A stretch of DNA of 46,328 nucleotides from Planctomicrobium piriforme (GCA_945860955.1 CAMATH010000062.1:1-46328); one strand, 5' to 3'. Positions 34,472 to 44,335 are shown, counted from the first letter of the stretch. Numbers and translations: made by a program. Notes: a model not told the origin generated them from the letters alone.

Positions 34472-35338
34472 TTACCGCTGTGACGCAGGTCGGACAATTC
34501 CCCAGACGGTGTCCGCCATCCGCCGGTGCCCCGCGGCCGAAAGGTGGATCGAGTCGAGTGTGGATTCTTCTCCTGCGAGGATGCTGAGAAAAACCCATTT
34601 GGGGATGAGCAGCACCTGATGTTTCCGGGCGACTTCGCGCTGTGCCCGCCCGTATTCATGGTAAAATGGCGGTAATGGTAGTTCAAGCATCACAACCTGC
34701 CGGGATGGACCGGCGACCTGCGACAAGAGCGCGTCCAGATCGTGTGCGAATTGCGCAGCGGAGGTTGACCCCAACAGGTCGTTGCCTCCGATCTCCAGCA
34801 GCACCAGGTCCGGAGAGTCAAGCGGGGTCTCTTGCAGGCGTTTCAGTGCCGAACCCGCCGTCTCCCCGACGTGTGATCGATCTTGAATTGCGATCTGATG
34901 GTCACGTGCCAGAAGTTTGGGCCAAGTCTCTGAGGTGTCCTCGCCTCCCATTCCGGCGGTCACCGAGTCTCCGATAACCGCGAGTGTCTTGAGGCCTCCC
35001 GGAACCGGTTCCAGTTTGGGTGGCACATGATGGGGAAACTCGACCGCCAGGGCGAGTAACCAACTGGACAATACAGCGATCAGGGACACACTCCGCCAGT
35101 GGGGGAGCCATCGAGCGGTCAGCCACACCACAGTGGTGGTACCACAAAGTGCGTAGATCCAGCGGGGGATCGCCGTCGATGAGACAGCGACCGCGATCCA
35201 ACCCAAGAGAATCATGACCGTCGACAGCCGTCGCAGGAGGCCTTTCGGACGCCGGGTGGTCAGCGTTCCCGTCACGACGAGAAGAATCCCCGTGAAAAAA
35301 GCCTGCCCGCTGACAATGTGGTAGACGAGCCAATTCAT
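34472..35338 (-). CDS. Membrane-anchored SGNH/GDSL hydrolase
   Basis: A 288-residue protein. Four hydrophobic segments in residues 1-100 (MNWLVYHIVSGQAFFTGILL onwards) are followed by an SGNH hydrolase domain: block I VIGDSVTAGMGGEDTSETWP with the nucleophile Ser125, block III LEIGGNDLLG, and block V DSIHLSAAGHRRMAD with the catalytic Asp and His. The frame is open 134 codons upstream, but the ATG at 35338 has GGGAGG eight bases before it and begins the membrane part. Such anchored hydrolases act as lipases or acyl-ester hydrolases, for example on polysaccharides or lipoproteins. The natural substrate is unknown. It lies 73 bp downstream of the FAD-dependent oxidoreductase gene and may share its transcript. 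Confidence 0.87.
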   Translation of the reverse strand: MNWLVYHIVSGQAFFTGILLVVTGTLTTRRPKGLLRRLSTVMILLGWIAVAVSSTAIPRWIYALCGTTTVVWLTARWLPHWRSVSLIAVLSSWLLALAVEFPHHVPPKLEPVPGGLKTLAVIGDSVTAGMGGEDTSETWPKLLARDHQIAIQDRSHVGETAGSALKRLQETPLDSPDLVLLEIGGNDLLGSTSAAQFAHDLDALLSQVAGPSRQVVMLELPLPPFYHEYGRAQREVARKHQVLLIPKWVFLSILAGEESTLDSIHLSAAGHRRMADTVWGIVRPASQR

Positions 35339-35411
35339 GACGGCAACCTCCCGGGTTTGAAATCCGAATCCGCCGCGCTTCGCGTCACGGGACTGGGTTG
35401 CACGCGTCCTG

Positions 35412-37049
35412 TCAGCGCGTGTCCCGTTCCAGAATCTGCCGGTCACGCAACAGTCGGTCCTGCAGATCCGCGTACGGGACTCGCTGAATCGGAAGGTCGC
35501 CGTCGATGGCCAGTGCGGCCGCCGTCGCCGACGATTGACCCAGCACCATGAAAACCGGCTCCATCCGAATCGAGCCGTACGCGATGTGCGACGCCGCGAG
35601 ACAGACCGGCACGAGCAGATTGTCGCACTCCGCCTCCCGTGGCACGATCGCCCGGAAAGAGATGGGGTAGGGAGGAAATCCCCCCACCTGCACATCCCCC
35701 TCGTTGTAGACCCGGCCGTCTTTCGCGTAGCGTTGCACATTGTGCGAATCCATGGTGTAGGCGGCCATTCCCACCGGGTCTTCGACCACCTCGCGCCCCT
35801 GGCAGTGATGTTGCGTCATCACCGCGTCGGTCACCATCCGCCGGGCTTCCCGCATGTAGATCTGATGGGGCCACCCACCTGTTTCAGTGAATTCGTCCTT
35901 GCACAAGCCCCAGGTGCCGACTTCCAGGCGGATTTTCTCGGGAACACGCGAGTCATTCGCGAGAAAGTACATTAGCCCCTGTTGATACTCGACATGCTCC
36001 CGAACCAAAGCCTCCCTGTGGGTGTGGTCGGCTTCCGGGTAGTCGTAACTGCCGCCGATGAAGTCGGTCGAGAACGCGCCGCAGTTGTTGCAGTCCGACT
36101 TGCGGTTCGGCATGGGGATATTCGAACAGAACGCGTCCCACACCCCCACCTGAATATACCGCAGCAGCAACTCGTAGCGTGCCGGTTCGTATTGAGCCGG
36201 TCGGGGGAACGGAATGCGGTTTTCCGGGGCGTCGGTCAGGCACATCCGAAAATTATACGCCTGAACCCGCCGGTCTCCTTCCCCCTCGCGGCCGGGAGTC
36301 CCCGCGTGGATTCCCGGAAGCAACCCGCTCGTGGGATCGCCCGGTATTCGATACGGATCAATCGGTTTGTTGAATTGGTGTTTGACCGCATTCGCGGTCT
36401 GAACGCCGTTGAGTGTCTCGCCGTAGGTCGAGTTCGCTTCGCGACCCACGTGGTAGCTCACACCGGCCTTAGCCATCAGGTCTCCCTCGTAGGTCGCGTC
36501 AATGAACATCCTTCCGGCGAAGACCCGCCCCGACTCCATCACAATCTCGGTGATTCGCGCTCCGTGTTTGCGCACGCCCCGGGTGAGATCCAGCCGCTCC
36601 TCCTGAACGATCTCCGCGCTCGTTTCCGCCAGCATCCTCCGCAATTCCTGCTCGGCGACCCCCGGCTCAAACGTCCACATCTCCGGTTCACCCGACTGCT
36701 GCCGGTAACTTTTGTACTGCTCGCGTTTTTGAAACACCCATGCCTTCGGGTCGGCGTAGTGCTTTCCGAGCCGACCATAGAATTCGCGAGAGATTCCACC
36801 AATCACGGCCTTGTTGCCGATATCAGTCGCACCCAGCCCGCCGGAGGTCATCCCTCCCAGGTGTTTTGTCGGCTCAATCAGGACAACCCGTTTTCCCAGT
36901 CGCGCCCCCTGCACAGCGGCCACCACCCCGCCCGCCGTTCCGCCGTAAACCACCAGATCGTAGCTGGGATCGGCCGCCGCAAGTGGCGTTTGGATAAGCG
37001 TCGAACAAACAAGGAGCGTGGTACGCATTCGGCAGAGAAATTGGCGCAT
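35412..37049 (-). CDS. Secreted FAD-dependent oxidoreductase
   Basis: A 545-residue protein with a signal peptide (TTLLVCSTLIQTPLAAADP). Near the N-terminus is the dinucleotide-binding pattern DLVVYGGTAGGVVAAVQGAR (residues 31-50), ending in VVLIEPTKHLGGMTSGGLGA, typical of the FAD_oxidored family (pfam12831). The C-terminal region has GSIRMEPVFMVLGQSSATAA, the second FAD-contacting stretch of the family. Members are widespread in planctomycetes and often sit near sulfatases or polysaccharide enzymes; their reactions are mostly unknown. ATG at 37049 was chosen, with ATG at 37028 possible. The 184-bp region upstream is divergent from the cytochrome gene at 37234. Confidence 0.9.
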   Translation of the reverse strand: MRQFLCRMRTTLLVCSTLIQTPLAAADPSYDLVVYGGTAGGVVAAVQGARLGKRVVLIEPTKHLGGMTSGGLGATDIGNKAVIGGISREFYGRLGKHYADPKAWVFQKREQYKSYRQQSGEPEMWTFEPGVAEQELRRMLAETSAEIVQEERLDLTRGVRKHGARITEIVMESGRVFAGRMFIDATYEGDLMAKAGVSYHVGREANSTYGETLNGVQTANAVKHQFNKPIDPYRIPGDPTSGLLPGIHAGTPGREGEGDRRVQAYNFRMCLTDAPENRIPFPRPAQYEPARYELLLRYIQVGVWDAFCSNIPMPNRKSDCNNCGAFSTDFIGGSYDYPEADHTHREALVREHVEYQQGLMYFLANDSRVPEKIRLEVGTWGLCKDEFTETGGWPHQIYMREARRMVTDAVMTQHHCQGREVVEDPVGMAAYTMDSHNVQRYAKDGRVYNEGDVQVGGFPPYPISFRAIVPREAECDNLLVPVCLAASHIAYGSIRMEPVFMVLGQSSATAAALAIDGDLPIQRVPYADLQDRLLRDRQILERDTR

Positions 37050-37233
37050 GCGAACAGACCCTTAAGCATGGTGGATTGTCTTGACAACTCCAGGAACGGA
37101 GCGGGATAATTCCCGAACCTTCGTACACTACCACAATCGGGTCGCGATGATCGAGTCGACGCCCGGAATGGTGAGACGTTTCGGAGTGATGACTAATTGC
37201 GTTTTGGCGTTGTGAGGAACCGGGAGCGTGCGG

Positions 37234-39951
37234 ATGTTGGACGCGATTTGGAACCACAGAAGTCCGCGTGCGTTGGACGGGCGCTCGGGTCTGGTCCGCG
37301 CCGATGAGGGGGGCGTTTCTGGAAAAACTTTCGGCCTCCGAATTCGACGGACGGCGCTGATTTTCTCATGTTTCTGGCTGCTTTTGCTAGCCGCTGCGTC
37401 TCCGCTCTGCGCGCAAACAGATTCCACAACCGAGGGTTCCACTGATGATTCCCCCGCGTTGACGTTTTTTGAAAGCAAAGTTCGGCCACTGCTGATCGAT
37501 CGCTGCTTCACGTGTCACTCGGCAGAGACAAACTCGCACGGCGGATTGCGAGTGGATGACCGCAACGGATTGCTCACGGGGGGCGGTCGCGGGCCAGCGG
37601 TGGTACCGGGTAAACCGGACGACAGCTTGCTGATGAAAGTCGTCGAACACGTCGACGGCAATCCGAAAATGCCTTCCGCGCAGCCGAAGCTGTCGGACGA
37701 GGAAATCTCGGTTTTTCGCCAATGGATCGCCGACGGAGCCGTTTGGACCCGGGTGCGTATTCCGGAATCGATTGGACAGCGGAACGAAGAGTACGAGACG
37801 CTGAAGAAACAGCATTGGGCGTGGCAGCCGTTGTCAAATCCCGCGGTTCCGCCCGTTGGGCTGGCTGACTGGCCCCGGGGTGACATTGACCGCTTTGTTC
37901 TGGCGAAGCTCGAACAGCAGGGGCTGGCCCCCGTGGGGGATGCTGACAAACGGACTCTGTTGCGACGGGTGACGTTTGACTTGACGGGGCTCCCTCCCAC
38001 ACAGTCCGCTTACGACGCGTTCCTGGCAGATGGTGCGAACGACGCCTTGGAAAAGGTGGTGGATGGGTTGCTGGCCTCGCCGCAGTACGCCGAGCGGTGG
38101 GGCCGGCACTGGCTCGATGTCGCCCGTTATGGCGAGTCGACCGGGTCGGCGCGGAACCTTCCGTATCCCCATGCCTGGCGGTATCGCGATTATGTGATCA
38201 GCGCAGTCGAGCAGGACAAACCGTTCGACCAGTTTGTGCGTGAGCAAATCGCGGGGGACTTGCTGCCGGCGAGTTCGCCCACCGAAAAAGTGGAACAACT
38301 GATCGCGACGGGGTTTCTGGCGGTCGGTGTGAAGGATGTGAACCAGCGGTTCAAGGTCCGATACCTCATGGACAATGTCGACGAACAGATCGACACGGTC
38401 TCGCGGGCGATTCTGGGGCTGACCGCGAGTTGCGCCCGTTGCCATGATCATAAATTCGATCCGATTCCGATCACCGACTACTACGCGCTGGCCGGGATCT
38501 TCCGCAGCACGGAGATGGCGGCCGGATTACGAAACAAGATGGGAGGGGGCGGCCTCGACTACTACGACACGAACATGTTGTTGTCGATTGGATTGGAAGG
38601 TCGCCCCGCCGCCCGCCAGGAAGAACTCGCGGCCGCCCGGAAAGAACTTCAGGAAGCGCAGGCGACGTTGCGAGACGTCAACAAGTCGGGTATGGCCGAC
38701 GAAAAAACGGAAGATGGTCGGACTCGCAGGCAAGTGGCCCGTCAGCGGGTCGACAGCATGCAACAGAAGCTGCTCGATCTAAGCGACCCGGCTCAACACG
38801 GACCGATCGCTCTCGGGGTGCGAGAGGCGAAGGTGGTCTCGGACACCGAAATCCGCATTCGCGGTGAGGCCGAAAAGCTCGGTCCGGCCGTTCCGCGAGG
38901 TTTTCTGGGGGTCGTCCCGGTCCCCGATCCACCGAAAGTCAATCCCCGCCAGAGCGGCCGGCTGGAACTGGCCGACTGGCTTACGAGTCCGCAAAATCCG
39001 CTGACTTCGCGGGTCTTCGTCAACCGCGTCTGGCTGCACCTGTTTGGCCGGGGGATCGTGAAAACCCCCGACAATTTCGGCACCACGGGAGATACCCCTT
39101 CGCATCCCGAATTGCTCGACCATTTGGCGAATCAGTTCGTCCGAAATGGATGGTCGACGAAAAAATTGATTCGTCAGATCGTGTTGAGCCGGGCGTACCA
39201 ACTGGCGGCGACCGCTCCCAGTCAGCATCTGACGGTTGACCCGGACAACGCGCTAGTCTGGCGGCATGCGCCCCGCCGGCTGGATGCCGAAGAGATCCGG
39301 GATGCGACGCTGGCCGCTTCGGGGGAATTGAACCTCGCTCGGCCCGAGGGGTCGCCGGCACAGAATCTCAGGGTGATCGAAATCGGCAACAATGGGGCCG
39401 AGGCGAAAAAGCTGGCGGAATTCGCTCGTGCCAGCCGGCATCGCAGCGTTTATCTGCCACTGGTCCGCACGCAAATTCCGGTTTCGCTCGCCATCTGGGA
39501 CTTCGCCGAGCAGGGGATGGTGACCGGCAGCCGCGACGCGACGACTGTCGCCCCGCAGGCGCTGTACCAGTTGAATAACGGCTTTGTCCTTGAGCGGGCG
39601 AAGCAGTTCGCGCAGCGGGTGAATTCCACGTCGGAGTTAGACGACCGGGGAAGATTGAGCTTGGCGTGGCGGCTGGCGTTCGGTCGGCTGGCGACGGATG
39701 GCGAACTCGACTTGGGGCTGAAGTTTCTGGCCGACAGTGTCGCGGCGGGGCTGGCGTTGTTGCCCCCGCCACCGGAACGCCCCGATCCGCCGGAACTTCC
39801 GCAGGATGCTGGCAATCCGGAGGCGACGGCCGCTGGGGGGGAGAACCGGGTTATCGGAGCGGACAACTCCGAAGCAGACTTGCGCCGCGCGGCGTGGGTC
39901 AGTTTGTGTCAGGCGCTGCTGAGCGCGGCGGAATTCCGTTACGTTCAGTAA
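37234..39951 (+). CDS. PSCyt1/DUF1549/DUF1553 c-type cytochrome protein
   Basis: A 905-residue exported protein. The hydrophobic signal (LIFSCFWLLLLAAASPLCAQ, about residues 43-61) is followed by a PSCyt1 domain with heme-binding CFTCH (Cys91, Cys94, His95) and the characteristic GGLRVDDRNGLLTGG and PGKPDDSLL. DUF1549 (WGRHWLDVARYGESTG, LGLTASCARCHDHKFDP) follows, then a charged, coiled-coil-like insert (AARKELQEAQATLRDVNKSG). DUF1553 (LADWLTSPQNPLTSRVFVNR, GDTPSHPELLDHLA) completes it. ATG at 37234 is preceded by GGGAG; a GTG two codons upstream is an alternative. It forms the classic planctomycete pair with the DUF1501 gene directly downstream (51 bp). The function is unknown; the heme suggests electron transfer. 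Confidence 0.95.
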   Translation: MLDAIWNHRSPRALDGRSGLVRADEGGVSGKTFGLRIRRTALIFSCFWLLLLAAASPLCAQTDSTTEGSTDDSPALTFFESKVRPLLIDRCFTCHSAETNSHGGLRVDDRNGLLTGGGRGPAVVPGKPDDSLLMKVVEHVDGNPKMPSAQPKLSDEEISVFRQWIADGAVWTRVRIPESIGQRNEEYETLKKQHWAWQPLSNPAVPPVGLADWPRGDIDRFVLAKLEQQGLAPVGDADKRTLLRRVTFDLTGLPPTQSAYDAFLADGANDALEKVVDGLLASPQYAERWGRHWLDVARYGESTGSARNLPYPHAWRYRDYVISAVEQDKPFDQFVREQIAGDLLPASSPTEKVEQLIATGFLAVGVKDVNQRFKVRYLMDNVDEQIDTVSRAILGLTASCARCHDHKFDPIPITDYYALAGIFRSTEMAAGLRNKMGGGGLDYYDTNMLLSIGLEGRPAARQEELAAARKELQEAQATLRDVNKSGMADEKTEDGRTRRQVARQRVDSMQQKLLDLSDPAQHGPIALGVREAKVVSDTEIRIRGEAEKLGPAVPRGFLGVVPVPDPPKVNPRQSGRLELADWLTSPQNPLTSRVFVNRVWLHLFGRGIVKTPDNFGTTGDTPSHPELLDHLANQFVRNGWSTKKLIRQIVLSRAYQLAATAPSQHLTVDPDNALVWRHAPRRLDAEEIRDATLAASGELNLARPEGSPAQNLRVIEIGNNGAEAKKLAEFARASRHRSVYLPLVRTQIPVSLAIWDFAEQGMVTGSRDATTVAPQALYQLNNGFVLERAKQFAQRVNSTSELDDRGRLSLAWRLAFGRLATDGELDLGLKFLADSVAAGLALLPPPPERPDPPELPQDAGNPEATAAGGENRVIGADNSEADLRRAAWVSLCQALLSAAEFRYVQ

Positions 39952-40002
39952 GTCGGTTGCGCGACGAGTTTGTAATTGATCGTGGACTGTGGTGGTGAAG
40001 CG

Positions 40003-41403
40003 ATGGTGCCCGAGCGTTCGAATCTTGGTTGGTTGCCTCGGCGTACGGTCCTGAAGGGGGCCGGCGCGGGGTTTGGGTATCTGTCGTTGCAGGCATTGCT
40101 GCGGCTCGACGCCCGGCGCGCGGCTCGAGGGGGAGAGCCGGGCGTGAAATCCGCACCCGGCGGGCCGCTGGCGGCGCGTCCCCCGCATGTGCCAACCCGG
40201 GCAAAGCGAATCATCTTTCTGTTCATGGAAGGGGCGATGTCGCAGATGGATACCTGGGAATACAAACCGAGGCTCCAGGAGAGCGATGGCAAACCCGGAC
40301 CCGGGGGGGGAAAGCTCGTCGCCTCGAAGTTCAAGTTCCAACAGCATGGCCAGACGGGAACCTGGGTTTCGGAACTGTTTCCCCATGTGGCGAAGCATGT
40401 TGACAAATTCTGTTTTCTCCGGGGGTTGCACACCGATACGCCGGCGCATCCGCAGGCGGTCATTCAACTCCATACCGGCGCGTCCATCGCCTCACTGACG
40501 CGGCCGTCGATGGGAGCGTGGTTGTTGTATGGGCTGGGGACCGAGAACGACGATCTCCCCGGCTACATCACCATCAATCCACCGGCGAACTTTGGGGGGA
40601 CCATCAACTACGGCAGCGCGTTTCTCCCGGCACATTATCAGGGGACACGCATCGACGACACGGGGAATATGCCCGACTTGAAATCGGTCGCTGAACGCCG
40701 GCAACAGCGGCGGCAGATCGACTTGATTCAGTCGTTGAATCGGAATTATCAGGTCACCCCGGGTGCCCCCGCGCAGCTCGACGCGGTCATCGAGAACTAT
40801 GAGCTCGCATTTCGCATGCAGGGAAAGGTTCCCGAACTACTCGACATTTCCCGGGAGTCCTTGGCGGTTCGTGACGCCTATGGCGTAAAGCCGGGGGGGG
40901 AGGGGAGCTTTGCCCGGCAATGTCTAATGGCGCGTCGATTGAGTGAAGCCGGTGTTCGGTTCGTCGAGATCTGCCAAGGGGGCTGGGACCATCACAGCAA
41001 TCTGCACAAGGGATTGACTCGCAACAGCGCAATGACCGATCAGCCGATTGCGGCGTTGTTGACCGACCTGGAACAACGCGGGCTGCTGGACGAAACGCTG
41101 GTGCTGTTCGGGAGCGAATTCGGGCGGCAGCCGAGCGCTCAGGGGGAAGATGGTCGCGACCACAACATCACCGGCTACCCGATGATGCTGGCTGGCGCGG
41201 GCGTGAAGGCGGGGTTCAACTACGGTGCCACCGATGAATTCGGGATCCGGGCGATCGATGGCCGAATGCATACGAACGACCTGCACGCGACGCTGCTCGC
41301 GCTGATGGGGCTGGAGCATACGCAGCTCACCTACCGGTATGCGGGACGCGATTTTCGGCTCACTGACGTGGCGGGCAACGTGGTGAAAGAGATCTTCGCG
41401 TGA
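40003..41403 (+). CDS. DUF1501 family protein, Tat-exported (paired with DUF1553 gene)
   Basis: A 466-residue protein starting MVPERSNLGWLPRRTVLKGA with a twin-arginine leader (Arg13-Arg14). Core features: KRIIFLFMEGAMSQMDTWEY, GTWVSELFPHVAKHVDKFCF, QPIAALLTDLEQRGLLDETL, FGSEFGRQPSAQGEDGRDHN and the C-terminal ALMGLEHTQLTYRYAGRDF. It is in tandem with the cytochrome gene upstream, the usual arrangement, and probably forms a functional pair with it. A TTG nine codons upstream is less likely. Its stop overlaps GTG 41400 (GTGA), but the next gene more probably starts at 41550. Confidence 0.94.
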   Translation: MVPERSNLGWLPRRTVLKGAGAGFGYLSLQALLRLDARRAARGGEPGVKSAPGGPLAARPPHVPTRAKRIIFLFMEGAMSQMDTWEYKPRLQESDGKPGPGGGKLVASKFKFQQHGQTGTWVSELFPHVAKHVDKFCFLRGLHTDTPAHPQAVIQLHTGASIASLTRPSMGAWLLYGLGTENDDLPGYITINPPANFGGTINYGSAFLPAHYQGTRIDDTGNMPDLKSVAERRQQRRQIDLIQSLNRNYQVTPGAPAQLDAVIENYELAFRMQGKVPELLDISRESLAVRDAYGVKPGGEGSFARQCLMARRLSEAGVRFVEICQGGWDHHSNLHKGLTRNSAMTDQPIAALLTDLEQRGLLDETLVLFGSEFGRQPSAQGEDGRDHNITGYPMMLAGAGVKAGFNYGATDEFGIRAIDGRMHTNDLHATLLALMGLEHTQLTYRYAGRDFRLTDVAGNVVKEIFA

Positions 41404-41549
41404 CCGGCATCACTTCCCCCTTCGGAGGGGCGCGGGTAACGTCTTGTGCGACAACCCCGGCTGGCGCACTCGCCGGTCGGGGGCCATCTTGGGTTGGCCA
41501 AGCAACGGAAGCAACTTCTTCAAGTTCAAAACAGACACTGGACTGCGTG

Positions 41550-42854
41550 ATGATGCGCGCGTTTGACCGACTGTACCGACAACTCGCTTGGTTGCTGATT
41601 CTGGGAGGCGTTGTCGGCGTTTCCCGCACGACGTCTCTCCAGGCCGCGGACTGGCCCACGTTTCGTGGTGCCGACCGTAGCGGCGTATCGCCCGATAAGG
41701 GGCTGTTGCAGGAATGGCCGGCGGAGGGGCCGAAGCTGCTGTGGCAGACTGCGGGCGCAGGCCGGGGCTATTCCAGCCTGGCGATTGCCGGCGGGAAAAT
41801 CTACACCCTGGGTGACAAGCCCTCGACTGCTGACGACGCCGACGAATACTTGGTGGCGTTCGACGTGGCGACTGGAAAGCAACTGTGGAAGTCAAAAACC
41901 GGCCCCGCCTGGAATTCCGGACAGCCGGCGTGGCAGAGTTCGCGGGGCACCCCAACGGTTGATGGCGACCGAGTCTACGCGGTGACACCCCAGGGGTTGC
42001 TGGTCTGCATTGCCACTGCAGACGGCAAACAGGTCTGGAAAAAGAGCCTGAGTTCCGAACTGCAAGGGAAAAAAGCGGATGGCTGGGGCTATAGCGAATC
42101 GGTGTTGATCGACGGTGACCGCCTGATCTGCACCCCGGGGGGCGACAAGGCGACGGTGGTCGCGCTCAACAAGTTGACCGGCGAGGTTCTCTGGACGACG
42201 GTTCGCGATGGGGATCGTGGCGCGGGACACAGTTCGATTGTGATCACCCAGGTGGGAGAGACCAAAGTCTACGTGCAGTCGACCGGTAGCGGTCCTTTGG
42301 GAATCCGCGCCAGTGATGGAAAGCTGTTGTGGGCGGAAGAGATCGAACGCACGACCGCCGTGATTCCGACGCCCGTTGTGCGGGGGGATCTGGTCTACTT
42401 CGTGGCTGGCTACGGACGCGGCGCGATGCTGCTCAAGCAGATTCCCGGCGCGAATGGCGAGGTGAAAGTCGAGAAGCAGTACCCCCTGAAGCCCGCTCTG
42501 GGAAATAAGCACGGCGGTGTGGTGCTGATTGGTGACTACATCTACGGCGATTCGGACGACAAGGGAATTCCCCATTGCGCCGACCTGCTGACCGGCGAAG
42601 TGAAGTGGAATTCCCGCGGTTCGGGCAAAGGCTCTGCCGCCGTCACAGCGGCCGATGGTCGGCTCTACGTGCATTTCGCCGACGGCACGATGGCATTGGT
42701 GAAGGCCGATCCCGCAGCCTACACCGAGGTCGGTTCGTTCAAAGTACCCGGGAGCGGCGACCGCCCCAGTTGGACTCAACCCGTGATTCTTGACGGTAAG
42801 CTCTACATTCGTGAGCAGGACAGTCTGCTGTGTTATGACGTGAAGGCTCGGTAG
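41550..42854 (+). CDS. PQQ-like beta-propeller repeat protein, secreted
   Basis: A 434-residue protein with a signal peptide (LAWLLILGGVVGVSRTTSLQ, ending QAADWP). The mature part starts WPTFRGADRSGVSPDKGLLQ, a hallmark of planctomycete PQQ-like quinoprotein propellers, and continues with repeats of the type GGKIYTLGD, DRVYAVTPQGLLVCI and DRLICTPGGDKATVVALNKL, and DGKLYIREQDSLLCYDVK at the end. No PQQ dehydrogenase active-site motif was identified, so it may be a non-enzymatic propeller. The frame opens at GTG 41400 overlapping the previous stop, but the 50 extra residues are not a signal peptide, whereas the ATG at 41550 is. Confidence 0.9.
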   Translation: MMRAFDRLYRQLAWLLILGGVVGVSRTTSLQAADWPTFRGADRSGVSPDKGLLQEWPAEGPKLLWQTAGAGRGYSSLAIAGGKIYTLGDKPSTADDADEYLVAFDVATGKQLWKSKTGPAWNSGQPAWQSSRGTPTVDGDRVYAVTPQGLLVCIATADGKQVWKKSLSSELQGKKADGWGYSESVLIDGDRLICTPGGDKATVVALNKLTGEVLWTTVRDGDRGAGHSSIVITQVGETKVYVQSTGSGPLGIRASDGKLLWAEEIERTTAVIPTPVVRGDLVYFVAGYGRGAMLLKQIPGANGEVKVEKQYPLKPALGNKHGGVVLIGDYIYGDSDDKGIPHCADLLTGEVKWNSRGSGKGSAAVTAADGRLYVHFADGTMALVKADPAAYTEVGSFKVPGSGDRPSWTQPVILDGKLYIREQDSLLCYDVKAR

Positions 42855-42954
42855 ACGCGAATCGAGCCGCGATCTGGGTGGCGAAAGTGAGAGTCGTCTG
42901 TAGCGTGGAACTTATTCCGAGTGCAGCACCAATTGAGACATTTTGCACTTGAGA

Positions 42955-42979
42955 CCTCTGCCCCCTTGAGGGGCAGGGG
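42955..42979 (+). terminator. GC-rich hairpin, possible terminator for the propeller gene
   Basis: Stem CCTCTGCCCC pairs with GGGGCAGGGG around loop CTTGA (ten pairs, one G-U). It lies about 100 bp after the stop. There is no T run, so classical intrinsic termination is uncertain. Confidence 0.3.
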
Positions 42980-43242
42980 CCTCAGATCTGCGCTCAGGTG
43001 CGTGTCGATGGCGTTGGTGCGCATCACTGACATTCGAGTCGATAATCGTTTGGGTGCGTTCAGCCGGTTGCACCATCCGAGTCATTCGCGGTACCAGAGT
43101 GGTGTCAGATTCACCGTCCACAGGGCGTGGCACGGTTCTGTGTCGCAATCGAGACGTCGCAGATTCGCCACCGATCTCCTTCACCTGCTGCGCGACATTC
43201 GCACCGCTACGAAAACAGACCGCTCAAAGCCTGTCCAACTCA

Positions 43243-43263
43243 TCCCGCCCGCTTGCGGCGGGA
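43243..43263. terminator. GC-rich hairpin between convergent genes
   Basis: Stem TCCCGCC pairs with GGCGGGA around a seven-base loop. It is 86 bp beyond the stop of the minus-strand gene at 43349. No T run follows on either strand, so this is a weak terminator candidate. Confidence 0.25.
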
Positions 43264-43348
43264 GTGGCTGATCGTCAAGCCTCGCGGGCGGCTAAGATTC
43301 TGCGCGGAGATCCGGTTGCGCCCGACGGATTTGTTCTTGGACGGACAC

Positions 43349-44335
43349 TCAGCGGGCGAAGTCGATCACAATGGGGCGGTGATCGGATCCAATATCCCGT
43401 CCCAACTGCCGATTCACGACACCAACGTCTTCCGACACGAGCGCGTGATCAATGGCGATCCCAACAGGACTCAGTGGGGATCGCCACGTCGGTTGGTTGC
43501 CGAAACCCGCGCGAGAGTCCGTGAGGCCCGTTTCGTCGACGAAGTCGATGAAGGCCGGTGACCAGGATGTCGTGTTCAAGTCTCCCGCCACGATGATGGG
43601 GCCGTTGAGTTGCTTCACGTGGCCAGCGAGTTGGGCAAGCTGGAAATTGCGACTGTTTGACATTTTCGCAGACATTGGTGGAAACGGGTGCGCGCCAACG
43701 ACTGTGACCTCGACACCGTCGGACAATTGGAGGCGGGAGAAGATCGCGGGATTGTGGTCGCTCAGCCATTCCACGCGGGCGTCGCGTAGCGGAAATCGAC
43801 TGATAATCGCGATTCCAAAGTTTCCCGTTTGCGGCTGGAGTTTCTGATAGGGGTAAACGTCAGACAGACTCACCAGGACATCAGCCCATCGCTCGTTGAT
43901 CTCCAGTCCGACGACGACATCAGGCTGGGTCTCTTGAATGAAATTCAAGAATTCCGCGTAGTTTTGGTTGTCGGCATGCACATTGACCGAAACGAGTCGC
44001 CAATTCGATTCGGACGTGATCGGCACCGCCCAATAAAGGGGAAGCAGTGTCGAACCAATCGCCAATCCGGTGAAGAGGGCCAACATGCCACGTCGCCGGG
44101 CGCGGCAGGCCAGGAGAACGACACTGATGAACACGAGGCTTGCGGAATCGTGCGCCCGGAAATGAGTCAATAATTCGCAGATCCAGTGAAATCTCGCGGC
44201 AAAACCGGCGAGAAATGCAAGTCCGACTCCCCCTGCCGCCAGCGTGCCGAGAGTCGCGATAACCCCGCGCCAACCGGTTCGAGCGGTCGGCTCGGAAACG
44301 GTGGCAGAAAACTCTGAGTCGACGGGGGGCGGCAT
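43349..44335 (-). CDS. Membrane-anchored endonuclease/exonuclease/phosphatase-fold protein
   Basis: A 328-residue protein. Three or so hydrophobic segments (VIATLGTLAAGGVGLAFLAG, SLVFISVVLLACRAR, LALFTGLAIGSTLLPLYWAV) precede an EEP-superfamily domain: WRLVSVNVHADN, PDVVVGLEINERW (metal-binding Glu), VTVVGAHPFPP, IIVAGDLNTTSWSPAF (Asp/Asn pair), and IDHALVS with the final GSDHRPIVIDF (catalytic His). The TM-EEP arrangement matches family members of unknown substrate, which may be phosphatases or phosphodiesterases acting outside the membrane. ATG 44335 was preferred; a TTG at 44395 would add 20 residues. Confidence 0.9.
   Translation of the reverse strand: MPPPVDSEFSATVSEPTARTGWRGVIATLGTLAAGGVGLAFLAGFAARFHWICELLTHFRAHDSASLVFISVVLLACRARRRGMLALFTGLAIGSTLLPLYWAVPITSESNWRLVSVNVHADNQNYAEFLNFIQETQPDVVVGLEINERWADVLVSLSDVYPYQKLQPQTGNFGIAIISRFPLRDARVEWLSDHNPAIFSRLQLSDGVEVTVVGAHPFPPMSAKMSNSRNFQLAQLAGHVKQLNGPIIVAGDLNTTSWSPAFIDFVDETGLTDSRAGFGNQPTWRSPLSPVGIAIDHALVSEDVGVVNRQLGRDIGSDHRPIVIDFAR

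Larger units (their letters stand above)
42855..43348. other. Convergent intergenic region
   Basis: 494 bp between the convergent stops of the propeller and the phosphatase-fold genes. Several short frames exist but none resembles a known protein. Two strong hairpins are present (42955-42979 and 43243-43263). No tRNA or small RNA was recognised. Confidence 0.5.

Noticed and set aside
32790-34619. A 609-codon plus-strand frame over the dipeptidase gene
   Set aside because: The minus strand carries clear M19 motifs and a Tat leader; the plus frame has none.
35339-35740. N-terminal extension of the SGNH hydrolase
   Set aside because: The extra 134 residues are Arg/Cys/Ser-rich, overlap the oxidoreductase gene in another frame and lack a ribosome site, while the ATG at 35338 has a good one.
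42921-43561. Small plus-strand frames between the convergent genes
   Set aside because: Low-complexity Arg/His/Ser-rich translations without motifs, partly antisense to the phosphatase-fold gene.
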